A stretch of DNA of 10,559 bases. Source: Phoronis ovalis. Its lineage: Eukaryota > Phoronida > Phoronidae. Each line of letters opens with the position of its first letter. Within the stretch, counting starts at the first letter, position 1. Made by a program: the position numbers and the translations under genes. Location of the stretch: NCBI GenBank assembly GCA_028565635.1, contig JAOXYB010062390.1, forward strand, positions 1-10,559. Direction: 5' to 3'. This document shows positions 1-7,919 of this stretch, one piece after another. Below the pieces are notes generated by a model. That model saw nothing but the letters and a program-made list of their open reading frames with translations. It had not been told where the DNA came from and did no database searches.

Positions 1-875
1 TTCGCACTTGTGGTAATCTAAATAAATTCTAGATCGAATATTAACAGAAAATTACTTAATTTTGTTTCTGCAAATCATAATAATATAATGTAAAATCATG
101 AATTACAGCTTCTATTTAATTAAAGTGACAAGGAAAGGGAAGTTGCCCAGTTCGCACTTGTGGTAACCTACATAAATTCTAGACAGGATAATAATAGACA
201 TAGCTTCAATTTTTCGATGCCGTTCATACAATATATAACTAAAATTACCATTTTAATAAGAGGGAAATTGCATGGCCTGGTTCACACCTGCGATTATATA
301 TCTTTTTTGTACAATAGGCGATAAGGCACTGAAATTAACATACTTTATAAACTCAATGACCTGATATTCATTTTATGATGTTGCTTACGGGTAATTTAAT
401 TGCCTACGCACGAAATGTTCCACTCAATTACCCTAGCTGTTCTTTACCCAAGTGCATTAATTTTAAACAAGATGTTTATACTACTGCTACATACTTTTGA
501 CAGACAGTTAGCTGAAATGACTATAATTTCATTACTAAGGATGTACCTATAAGGGTTGTGTACATTTTCTTCTTCAATTTTTTAGCAAGCTGGCATAAGT
601 ACGCCATTAGATTCCCCGTCTAACTCAAAAGAAAATGTGATAACGCTCATATACATATAAAATTAGCAACATTCTCCGAACTAGTGCATGGTAGTCTAAT
701 TAATTTCTAGACAGAATAATAACAGAAAGTTCTTCATTTTCATTACTGAAAGTCATAAGAAAATTAGAGGAATTACAGTTTGTTATTATTGACATGATAA
801 ATAAACGGAAATTACGCGGTTCGCACTTGTTAATTTGAAATTTAACGGCATCTTTACAATAATAATTATAATTAA
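1..875. repeat. Diverged tandem repeat, unit about 130-150 bp
   Basis: A motif close to TTCGCACTTGTGGTAATCTA followed by A/T-rich sequence and TTCTAGA recurs at 1, 151, 281 (degraded, TTCACACCTG), about 679 (GAACTAGTGCATGGTAGTCTA) and 820 (truncated). After the motif come AATAATAACAGAAA-like blocks and an AATTACAG block in copies 1 and 4. Copies 1 and 2 are 150 and 130 bp long, and copy 4 is 141 bp. Between about 400 and 679 the repeat is not recognisable. A further decayed copy may lie near 1965-2050. It is likely non-coding minisatellite-type sequence. No gene is seen in this stretch. Confidence 0.6.
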
Positions 876-882
876 CGATTAT

Positions 883-1208
883 TTATAACAGAAACAATAA
901 ATAATTCGGAGTATTCTCAGGGACTCGATATGGTGAGTGATCTCGATCGGGACCCAATTCGACTACGAAAACATAATCGTTATCATAATCTAGGATATAT
1001 AAAACTCTAAGCATATTCTCCGTTTTGTGGGGTATTATTGAGGGATGTAGGGGGTCCCCGGGTGCAATGCTTGCACTTAAAAATTGTAAATGTTCCCGAC
1101 AATTAAAAGGAGGTCGCCAAAAAGATAAACCTCGCTGCTCGCATTTAAGGGTCAATGGATGCTCGCAGCTCAGAATTAACAGACCATAATGCTCGGTGCT
1201 CGTGAACC
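883..1208 (-). CDS. Candidate last exon of the SEA/EGF gene, unrecognised C-terminal region
   Basis: A minus-strand open frame that can start after an acceptor with a pyrimidine tract (CTTGTTCTATTTGCAAG, AG at 1210-1209). It is in phase 1, matching the open donor at 2355, and ends in TAA at 883. It would add 107 residues and bring the protein to 584. The peptide has three Cys (L-S-C-E-H, L-K-C-E-Q, F-N-C-R-E) and ends hydrophobic (N-Y-L-L-F-L-L). It matches no family I recognise. The segment is richer in GC than its surroundings. I saw no clean AATAAA signal soon after the stop. It could instead be part of a repeat element or chance, so this is inference from phase and composition. Confidence 0.3.
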
Positions 1209-2354
1209 CTTGCAAATAGAACAAGTCGAATTGAGATATTTTCAGAAGGAACTTTCAAATCAAGGAAATGTTTCCCTAAACGTATTAGATTGTGTTTTTA
1301 TACATGCGCATATGTCTTTGTCAAAAGAAGGACAAAATCGTGCTTTTTTTTTTTTTTTTTAAATCTTCGTCCAAATAATGAAACCCCGGGCTTATTAATA
1401 GATAATTCAATGTGTCAAACAGTTTTAATCCTATGGATAAACCTATCGAAATTGTTTGTTTACGTCATAAACAGCTAAATACTCAACTGCATTTTTGATG
1501 AACTTTTGAATATACTTTTAATAAATCGTATGAGACATTTTGTGCACATTTATAGAGACTAAATGATGAGAACCTACCATGTGACTTTTCGACGTATGGC
1601 AATAATGGAGCAAGGGACGGCCTTCATTATTTGAGAAGAGACACAAAATGAAGATGACGCTTTAAGTTACATTTCAACATCATGAATAAGGTAAATAACT
1701 GAATCTATCATTTAATTATTATAAGGTATATAGGCCCGGCTCCCACCTACATATAAAAATGCTAAATAAAATACGGAGAGAAATACTGCATGTAATTTCA
1801 AAAAGTCATATGAAAGTTTTGTGCAAAAATCACAGAAGTATAAGATCATACCTACCCCAACAAAACCTACACTTTAATGAAATTTTTCTTAATTTGCAGA
1901 GTAGTGAAGCATATGTATATATATAAAAAACTGAAAGTATTATTTCATTGTTGAAAATGAAATTCCCCAAGTTTTTGTGAACTAAATACATTCTAAATAG
2001 ACCTAACAAAACAGAAACTGTTTAGGTTCAAAAACCATGCAATTACACAATTTTTAGTAGACCATATAGTGCAGATTTTCCGTACATTAGTAAAACAGCA
2101 TAGTATGCATGACAGTGAAATAACATGAGATTATTTATGAAATATTTTCAAACATTGTAGCAGTTCATCTTGTACTGTTACAATAAGCTGCATCAAGACA
2201 CGTTCAAGTGAGAAAAATGAAAGTAGGAAACAAGAAACGCTTTGTGTCGAAACTCATAACTACTGAAGTTCAGTGATTAAATTTTCATAAATGCAAAAAA
2301 TTTCAAAATCAAACATCGTAATGATTTTTTTTTTCAAACCTTTTATTTTCTTAC
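1209..2354. other. Presumed intron or intergenic DNA, no gene seen
   Basis: AT-rich sequence with a 17-base T run at 1344-1360. A pair of diverged similar blocks, each with a TATGA..TTTTGTGCA..CTACC pattern, lies near 1525-1580 and 1808-1858. One decayed copy of the left-edge repeat unit may lie near 1965-2050. I looked for further EGF-type exons on the minus strand (a DIDEC-like start after AG) and found none. Confidence 0.5.
1344..1360. repeat. Poly-T run of 17 bases
   Basis: An uninterrupted T run on the plus strand (poly-A on the minus strand). It could be the tail of an old retro-inserted sequence on the minus strand, or simple slippage. Confidence 0.9.
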
Positions 2355-2477
2355 CGCCACAATTCTTGCCATCTACATTCAGTCTATATCCAGAGCTACA
2401 GGCACATATAAAACTTCCCACGGTACTATTACAGGTTTGATCGCAGTCATTCGTGTTCTCTGTACATTCATCAATAT
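2355..2477 (-). CDS. Exon 10: calcium-binding EGF domain 2
   Basis: A second cbEGF exon, again exactly 123 bp and phase 1-1, encoding residues 436-476 with the same cysteine spacing as exon 9 and about 26 of 41 residues identical. The D-I-D-E-C start and G-S-F-I-C-A-C core are present, so calcium binding is expected. At the hydroxylation position it has Ser (C-N-S-T-V-G-S-F) instead of Asn. The acceptor is AATTTTTCAG (2478) and the donor is GGCG|GTAAGA, so the message continues to at least one further exon to the left. The similarity to exon 9 points to tandem exon duplication. Confidence 0.93.
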
Positions 2478-5400
2478 CTGAAAAATTAAACACAATATAT
2501 TTAACGATTATTCGCATATTCATAAAAAATGACAACACAGTATCGTGGGCATGAAAATGAAATGATTGCATCTTTGTAGTATTTCAAAATGTTTGCAAAT
2601 TTATAATCTATAAATTGGATAAAATTCACCAGCTCAAACCCGAAAAATGGCAGCCATATGGGATTTAATTTTTTCGATCACAGAAAATTCGCCAACAACC
2701 CTTTCGAATTCCAAATTTGAGATTATTAAGTTGTTTTTTTTGCAAGATGAATACTACTATAAACTAAAATAAAAACATTTGGTTTGCATGGATGATTTGC
2801 TCTAACGACGAAGAAATTTGCAAAATCCATTTTTTGTCAGGTAAAAACCATACAACTTGGGTAGGTTTCGGGAAAACACCATAAAATATGCAAATTTAAC
2901 AAAATAGTTAACTGCTCCATAGAATAATTTTTGAATAAATTAAATTTCAATACAGTAGGTGAAAGTGCATAACTTAGAAAAAATATGGTTATGAGGCCAA
3001 TGGTTAAAATAGATGTGACGTAACAGCAGCAAGGTATATTGGAAACATACCAATACAGGTAAAGCCATCATTATCAAGTTTAAACCCTGAGTTACAGCCG
3101 CAGATAAAACTTCCTATCGTATTGTTGCAAGTGTGATCGCAATTATCTGTGTTTTCTGCACATTCATCAATATCTGCAAAGTAGAGTAAAATTATATTAA
3201 ATTCTGTAATACTCGTCATTTTGCAGATACCTTTCACAAAGAAAATTAATATTTAATTTAACATTCATCACTATGATATGCTATTCATGAAAATGAAATT
3301 TCTAAAAAGTTCTGTGATAGGTTGAAAAAAGAAATGGCTTTGATATTAAATGCGATGTTCAATATTCAAAAATATTAAGACGGCAATTAATTTAACCTGT
3401 TGTGGTAACACCCGGTTCTGTAGTGTTAATTAGTTGTTCCATTTTATTTACTATTTCCATAGTAGTCGTGTCATTTATTGTATACTGATCTTCTCTACCA
3501 CTGCAAGAATGTATGTGCTGCACACTCGACGTAGCAACGACATCCACCATGTCACCAACATCAGCTGCGTCAAACGTCACCTTCATGATTACTTCATGAG
3601 TAACTAACTCCTTGCATCCAGGGTTTAAATAGTAGTCTATAAAGCTTTTACGATCGTGCCCTTTTGAATCCAATAATCTGTGGATGCAAAAAGTTTACTC
3701 TCACATAATTTAAATAAATGCTTTAAAAGGCTTTCATTATAGTAAGTTAGCAAGTTATTTTTGAAGTGATACCGCATCGAATGTTATAAAATATAATAAA
3801 TATTCAAATTCTAACGCTGTAGGACCGAAATGAAAGCGCGCTTGCGTACCTGAAAGTAATCCGTACAAACTGTGGTTCAGTTGAAGGGTTTATTATCCTT
3901 TCGAATTTTCCTGTTATTAGATAGCCCTGATCAGCAAGTACTTGTGAGGGAGCCACAATCGTGGCCACACCATACGAACCTTCGGTTACTACGCGCACCT
4001 GCGTTAAAAAACATATTAGTGAATAATTAGTTGTTTACAAAGACTGAAGTTTTTCTAGAGAGTCTACTTGAGCAAGGTCCGTTTTAAAAATTTGAATATT
4101 AAGTAATTTCTATAAATTCATAAAAAGACGATAAATATTACTCTTGACACCTGCCATTATTAGTATACATGTAGCTTCTTGTAGTACAGCATGTGACATC
4201 CGCCTATCATATTTAGCCATTGGGAACTGGGAGGATAGGTTACAAATTTAGTCATATAAATTTCGTTTTCAAAAAGAGAGAAAGAGAGAGATATTTACCT
4301 GGTTGATGCATTTAGAAGAGACCACGATATTGTCACCCTCAGAGTTTTGTTTCGATGTTTCTATCCTCAGAGACGTACTGTCGATAAGAAAAGTGACAGG
4401 TGTCGTGTCTGCCTCGACAAAATAGGCAGAGTCGATGGTATTCATTATTGTAGAATTCAGAACTGTTTTATTAAAGTGCAGTCTAAAGTAAATTGTCACA
4501 ACGTACTTATTTCCTTCTGCTAATCTGAAATGCAATGATGATATAAAACAAAAAACATATACATACATGTGTATGTGATAAATTTTTTTTTAGACAACAA
4601 GAAAATGTACTAAATTGATGACGTTTCGTCTGGTATTGGAAAATTTGAACTGATCATGAATAACTGGTCTCTTGAACTTACAACCAGATAGCTTACCTGA
4701 TGCTATTAATGTCGTTGGACAAGTAAGCAGATGACAGATTCGATGCCATGAAGATTATTTCAAACTACAATATATACATATATATACATATATATCACAA
4801 ATCAATTAAAAGTAAGAATAACAAACATACATACTTAGTCTAGTGAATATGGATATGAATAATATCTGGTGTTATTTTTACAGGCGGCTATAAAGCCTTA
4901 ACGAGCCTATTTTGTATATTTTATAACAATATGTGCAAATGTTTACTTATAAATTTCTCACCTCCTGACAAACTAGTAAAGTCAATCTATGAAAGTCATC
5001 AGTAGATGTGTTATCTAAAGCAGGTTTATACTGTATATGCAGGACTGTTATTTGACCATCAAAGCTATAAACTAAAAAAAAGAAATTAAGTAAGTACAAC
5101 AAAGAAACTGTATTAAATATTACAGCGCGAATCCCGGGAGTCCGACTCAAAACAATGGTTGGTACGCATGTGCGGGAAGAAAACCCTGTAAAAAGGGTGA
5201 TTTTTAAGAACTAAGCACGCTAACGCGCGTTACGCATCCCGCGTACTGGCATTTAGGGACACATGTTTCGATAAAATACAAAAGGGTACCTTATTGGTTT
5301 AACTGTTAACTGTACGCGTTTAGGGTATCGAAATCGATCAAAACCACCAAACACTTGACCAAACCTCGTCTAGAAAGTTAATTTGCCATCGAGAGAATTT

Positions 5401-7919
5401 CCCATAATTTCGTTTCCCGGCCATTTTCCCAAAAGAATTCTCAACCCATTTAGGGTATCTAAAATTTCTTCCAGTCAGTGAAAGTCAAAATTTTACCATG
5501 ACTGCATGCGCCTAAAGTATTTCGCTATGACCTAATTGTAACCATCAGAGAGTAAAATTGTAAATATCATTAAATTTAGAACATCAAACATAGTAGCAAG
5601 TGCATTTTTGAAACCATCTTGAATTTTTATTGGGTATTACATCACTCGCGTTGTTGAAAAAATGTACGTTCAACTTTTTTTCATGTGAATGCTAGATGTA
5701 CTTTACTTTCAAAGATTCGTTGCCCCAGGAATATGCACTGTTTGCCTATGAAGTCAAAAATACTAGAGACATATAAAATATCAAGGATTTTTTATAGCCG
5801 ATTTTATAGAATGTTCATTGATTACTTTTGCCAATGTCTGTTCCTTTGGGTGCTGACTGACAGTACAAAAAAGTTTAAAGAAAACCGAAAAAAAGCAATA
5901 CTGCTTTTGGAGCTGGACCATTCAAGGTTAAAGTAGATATTTGGACATTATTATTAATTAACAAAGAATAAAACTTCACTATTTGACTATATTGACTTGA
6001 ACGGAATATTAATCTTGCCCTTTACACTTTGTGCCCCTTTTTAATTTTAGTCACACCTTTCTATTCAAATAAAACCGAACAAGATGACACAACAGAGTCG
6101 ATAATCTATGAATACTTCGTAATAAATACCCAATAAACACATGAGCCAAGATTCAATCAAATAATATATCAATATCTGTATATTTTTTTATCCTTAACAT
6201 CTTCATGTTAGTTGTAATGCAATTTCGCAATCTATACTCTGCCACAGGCATGATGACAATTATTACAAGTATTACCTCTTTCTACTTCGCCAGACACAGT
6301 TGTATTTCCTTGACTACGTATACCCTTCACTGACTTGAATCCCGCGGTACCTGCCGGTAAATTTGTTAATGCAATTGATAAAATAAACTTACAAACTTTT
6401 CGGGTGGCATGAACTTTACGGCACAATAAATTCAAAAATAAATTTTATGATATAACTTAAATAGCAAACACAGTATTCCTTGCAGCTAACTTGAGTGTTT
6501 TAAGTGATATAGGGAAAATCAACGATTTTGAAAAGGCACGTCCTAAACATCAAGTGCCATTCAGATGCATTGCTGGGATTTAACTAAAAAAGAAATGTAA
6601 ACAAATGATAGTGTTACTCGCGCATAAATTGGAATTCTTGCTTAAAAGCCTTAAAAAACAAAATTTCTATTTTTATATAACTTTTTGTGCACAGTTCAGT
6701 GATTTTTAAAAATATCCTATTTGTAATACCAATTTATAAATTTGTCGAGGTCGAAAGGGTTCATACCAATCAGTTTTTGAACAATAATCGCTAAAAAAAC
6801 AAGTAATAAATTAAATGATAAATTCAATAAATTGGTGCACTCTGGACAATCGTAATTAGGCGCTAAAAACGTATACATGCGTGCTAAAATTTCGAAGAAT
6901 AAGTTACCTCTAGGAGCTACATTTTTTGTATAAAAGTACTCTAAGACCTAACAAAATGTTCCACTCCCTACAAGTTTCTAGGAGCGAGATTCGATCGTCG
7001 ATTTAGGTTGGGGGTTAAAGTGCTGGTGATCTAGCATGATGTTAGAAACATTTTGCGCATTCGCAAATCGTCACAGGGATTATGCTATAGCTAATGCGTG
7101 AAACGATTAGCTTCATGCCATGCTGGTCACCTAGCACCTAAAACGGACATATGACCAATATCGACGATTGGTTCCGGCTCCTAGAATATTTCAGACTCAA
7201 CTGTAAGTTGTAGAATAAGATCTAGCTAGCGCTTATGACTGGACTTGTGGCTTCCAGCTAGAAGGAAAGTTTCTAGCACGTATATATGAGTAATGGGTAG
7301 GCTCTAACGAGTATTTCCAAAAACAGCTTGGTGGGGAGAGATCAAATGGGAAAAGTTATAAAACAAACAAAACAATATACATGTAGTAGGTTGTTTGTTA
7401 CCTGCCAAAATAGATGTTACAACAACTGACAACAAAACTGCAAATATTTGTAAAAAACACATAATTCTTGTGTTTAGGCGTTTTTCCATTTGTTTCTCAC
7501 TTAACTTAGGCGTTCCATTTGCGAGTTCGGTTTCCGACACAATCCAAGGATTATACTGCCTCTTTTCTCTTTGCTTTGGAAAACGGGCTCTTGGTTCCCA
7601 CTTAAAACAAGAAATACTTAACCTATAACAGGAATATATCTACAACATGCAAAGGCGTGTAAATAAAAAATACGATATTTGGTATGATTATATTATAGCG
7701 TAATCAGGCAATGATGACATACAGTGTCGTTCGACATAGATCTAGAATGCAACATTCTTACAAAAAAAATCCCCATTTCTCTATATTTACACACATTTTT
7801 TATACAATACCAGCAATTGACTAAGAATACAGTTAACAGCTTACATAGATCTTGCCTTCATCATTATTTTTCACAGCTGGCCTATCAATGTTCGGGAGAG
7901 GCGTACGTCTCTTGTCCAT
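2355..7919 (-). CDS. Type II membrane protein with SEA and calcium-binding EGF domains, ten-exon model, 3' end incomplete
   Basis: Joined coding exons on the minus strand are 7845-7919, 7402-7600, 6276-6350, 4962-5071, 4697-4764, 4299-4524, 3850-3998, 3397-3677, 3051-3173 and 2355-2477 (1429 nt, 476 codons plus one base). Every junction has AG/GT boundaries and matching phase (0,1,1,0,2,0,2,1,1, then 1 at the open end), which is strong internal support. Predicted layout: cytoplasmic 1-70, transmembrane helix 71-91, stalk 92-117, SEA about 118-206, unassigned region 207-380, Thr-rich linker 381-394, cbEGF 395-435 and cbEGF 436-476. Many N-glycosylation sequons (for example N107, N199, N411) fit an extracellular face. 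SEA domains usually sit near the membrane of heavily glycosylated surface proteins. Enteropeptidase has the same order of cytoplasmic tail, membrane helix and SEA, but no protease domain is visible here. The function is likely a cell-surface or matrix-contact role, by inference. The gene continues left of 2355. Confidence 0.82.
2478..3050 (-). other. Intron between the two EGF exons (573 bp)
   Basis: Bounded by the GTATGT donor at 3050 and the TTTTTCAG acceptor at 2478. The sequence is AT-rich with no open frame of note and no further exon seen. It is longer than the neighbouring introns. Confidence 0.7.
3051..3173 (-). CDS. Exon 9: calcium-binding EGF domain 1
   Basis: A complete cbEGF module on a 123-bp exon with 1-1 phases, the standard layout for shuffled EGF exons. 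Residues 395-435 begin D-I-D-E-C, the calcium-binding N-terminal signature. Six cysteines are spaced C-x6-C-x3-C-x8-C-x-C-x12-C. The motif [12 protein letters not shown] contains Asn at the position that is beta-hydroxylated in many cbEGFs (C-x-[DN]-x4-[FY]-x-C-x-C) and also forms an N-N-T sequon. The acceptor is TTTGCAG (3174) and the donor is ATTG|GTATGT. Confidence 0.93.
3397..3677 (-). CDS. Exon 8: unassigned region with two Cys, then a Thr-rich linker
   Basis: Encodes residues 302-394, with the first base completing R301. The acceptor is TTTTGCATCCACAG at 3678 (phase 2) and the donor is ACAACAG|GTTAAA (phase 1). The first two thirds resemble a beta-sandwich module by hydrophobic alternation ([20 protein letters not shown]). 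There are two Cys (in N-P-G-C-K-E and I-H-S-C-S-G) that could form a disulphide. The last third ([15 protein letters not shown]) is Thr-rich with N-glycosylation sequons and serves as a linker into the EGF domains. The family of the folded part is unknown to me. Confidence 0.82.
3850..3998 (-). CDS. Exon 7: unassigned extracellular region
   Basis: Encodes residues 252-300 and two bases of codon 301. The acceptor is TTTTTTAACGCAG at 3999 (phase 0) and the donor is TTCAG|GTACGC (phase 2). The peptide begins [12 protein letters not shown] and contains alternating hydrophobic residues that suggest beta strands (for example E-P-Q-F-V-R-I-T-F). No cysteine is present. I do not recognise the family. 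It directly continues the region after the SEA domain and may form one fold with exon 8. Confidence 0.8.
4271..4291. repeat. GA-rich tract (CT-rich in the transcript)
   Basis: A run of A and GA dinucleotides, read in the minus-strand transcript as a CT tract starting about seven bases after the exon 6 donor. Such tracts can bind pyrimidine-tract proteins that modulate splicing; that role here is inference. Confidence 0.7.
4299..4524 (-). CDS. Exon 6: end of the SEA domain and start of an unassigned region
   Basis: Encodes residues 177-251. The acceptor is TTGCATTTCAG at 4525 (phase 2) and the donor is ACCAG|GTAAAT (phase 0). It begins [17 protein letters not shown], which is the beta-hairpin where many SEA domains carry the G-S-V-V-V self-cleavage site. 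Here the Gly is kept but Ser is replaced by Asn, so cleavage is unlikely. The SEA domain ends near residue 206 (T-I-M-N-T-I). Residues 207-251 are beta-rich with one Cys (S-S-K-C-I-N-Q) and belong to a region I do not recognise. The sequons N194-K-T and N199-S-T are visible. The intron just after the donor is strongly CT-rich. Confidence 0.85.
4697..4764 (-). CDS. Exon 5: middle of the SEA domain (small 68-bp exon)
   Basis: Encodes residues 154-175 ([22 protein letters not shown]) plus two bases of codon 176. I found this exon because exon 4 ends in phase 0 and exon 6 begins in phase 2, so a piece of length 3n+2 was required between them. The 68-bp segment between a TTGTAG acceptor (4765) and an ATCAG|GTAAGC donor fits exactly. 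The peptide supplies the SEA feature of helix, S-x-L, then Tyr and the loop before the next strand (compare E-I-F-x-S-S-N-L-x-x-x-Y in enteropeptidase). A TATATACATA microsatellite lies directly upstream in the intron. Confidence 0.8.
4771..4795. repeat. TATATACATA microsatellite, 2.5 copies
   Basis: Two exact TATATACATA units followed by TATAT, directly upstream (in the transcript) of the exon 5 acceptor. Confidence 0.9.
4962..5071 (-). CDS. Exon 4: first part of the SEA domain
   Basis: Encodes residues 118-153. The acceptor is a strong T-run ending TTTTTAG at 5072, phase 1. The donor is CAGGAG|GTGAGA, phase 0. The peptide opens [10 protein letters not shown] and continues Y131[15 protein letters not shown]. 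It matches the start of SEA domains: an F-x-G strand, then a Y/L-x-x-x-L segment, then a helix beginning near the S-x-D-F position. The acceptor and the in-frame hydrophobic upstream reading (F-F-F-L-V) are intronic pyrimidine tract, not protein. Confidence 0.8.
5072..6275 (-). other. Intron between exons 3 and 4 (1204 bp)
   Basis: Bounded by GTAATA at 6275 and TTTTTAG at 5072. Near its 3' end in transcript terms (5140-5250 here) lies a CpG-dense patch with a perfect 12-base palindrome, TAACGCGCGTTA (5221-5232). The rest is AT-rich. A plus-strand open frame at 5685-5936 has low-complexity composition and no recognisable domain. Confidence 0.55.
6276..6350 (-). CDS. Exon 3: short extracellular stalk, symmetric 1-1 exon
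   Basis: Encodes residues 93-116, with codons 92 and 117 split. The acceptor is CCGGCAG at 6351 and the donor is AGAG|GTAATA. Both ends are phase 1, so it could be skipped without breaking the frame: exon 2 also ends in phase 1 and exon 4 begins in phase 1. The peptide is polar (Lys, Arg, Ser, Gly, Thr) with one sequon (N107-T-T) and fits a spacer between membrane helix and SEA domain. The polypyrimidine tract before the acceptor is weak, although a CATTAAC branch-like motif lies about 20 bases upstream. This makes it the least certain internal exon; it may be alternatively spliced. Confidence 0.55.
6351..7401 (-). other. Intron between exons 2 and 3 (1051 bp)
   Basis: Bounded by GTAACA at 7401 and CCGGCAG at 6351. 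It carries the foldback element at 6868-7290. The 6351-6867 part is plain AT-rich sequence with no exon I can support. Confidence 0.6.
6868..7290. mobile_element. Foldback (MITE-like) element with long imperfect inverted repeats
   Basis: Arms at about 6868-7045 and 7119-7290 are inverted copies of each other in several matched blocks. TTCTAGGAGC (6976-6985) pairs with GCTCCTAGAA (7177-7186). ATCGTCGAT (6994-7002) pairs with ATCGACGAT (7160-7168). TGCTGGTGATCTAGCATG (7021-7038) pairs imperfectly with CATGCTGGTCACCTAGCAC (7119-7137). TATACATGCGTGCTA (6872-6886) pairs with TAGCACGTATATA (7274-7286). It has no coding capacity and lies in intron 2 of the SEA/EGF gene. The tetramer CTAG occurs nine times between 6910 and 7276. 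The exact ends and target-site duplication are not resolved. Confidence 0.6.
7402..7600 (-). CDS. Exon 2: basic cytoplasmic segment and transmembrane helix
   Basis: Residues 26-91 plus the first base of codon 92. It starts after a TTTTAAG acceptor at 7601 (phase 0) and ends at GCAG|GTAAC (phase 1). The first part is rich in Arg and Lys (R29, R31, K34, R36, K38, R39), followed by an acidic/polar stretch and a K65-R66 pair. Then comes an uninterrupted hydrophobic run from I71 to A91 ([21 protein letters not shown]). Positive charges on the N-terminal side and glycosylation sequons after the helix predict type II orientation (N-terminus inside). A GTG at 7540 opens the longest bacterial-style reading here, but it lies inside the exon and is not the start. 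Confidence 0.75.
7845..7919 (-). CDS. Exon 1: start codon and cytoplasmic N-terminus of the SEA/EGF protein
   Basis: This exon encodes residues 1-25, beginning M-D-K-R-R-T-P-L-P and ending D-E-G-K-I-Y. The ATG at 7919 is preceded in frame by a TAA at 7955-7953 with no ATG between, so this start is the natural one if the exon is not itself spliced from further upstream. The exon ends at a good donor (TAT|GTAAGC), phase 0, which joins the next exon in frame after a 244-bp intron. It has no signal peptide. Its charged, Pro-containing character fits a cytosolic tail. A 5' untranslated exon further right cannot be excluded, and I saw no clear TATA box for this strand. Confidence 0.7.

Noticed and set aside
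1290-1478. Plus-strand frame containing a poly-Phe run
   Set aside because: The Phe run is only the translated poly-T tract.
5245-5460. Three TTTAGGG words suggestive of telomere-type repeats
   Set aside because: They are far apart and not tandem; chance is enough.
5685-5936. Plus-strand open frame of 83 codons in intron 3
   Set aside because: Lys/Phe/Ile-rich composition typical of AT-rich noise, no domain and no splice support.
7395-7628. Plus-strand open frame opposite exon 2
   Set aside because: It is antisense to the membrane-helix exon, has no domain, and is explained as a shadow of the minus-strand gene.
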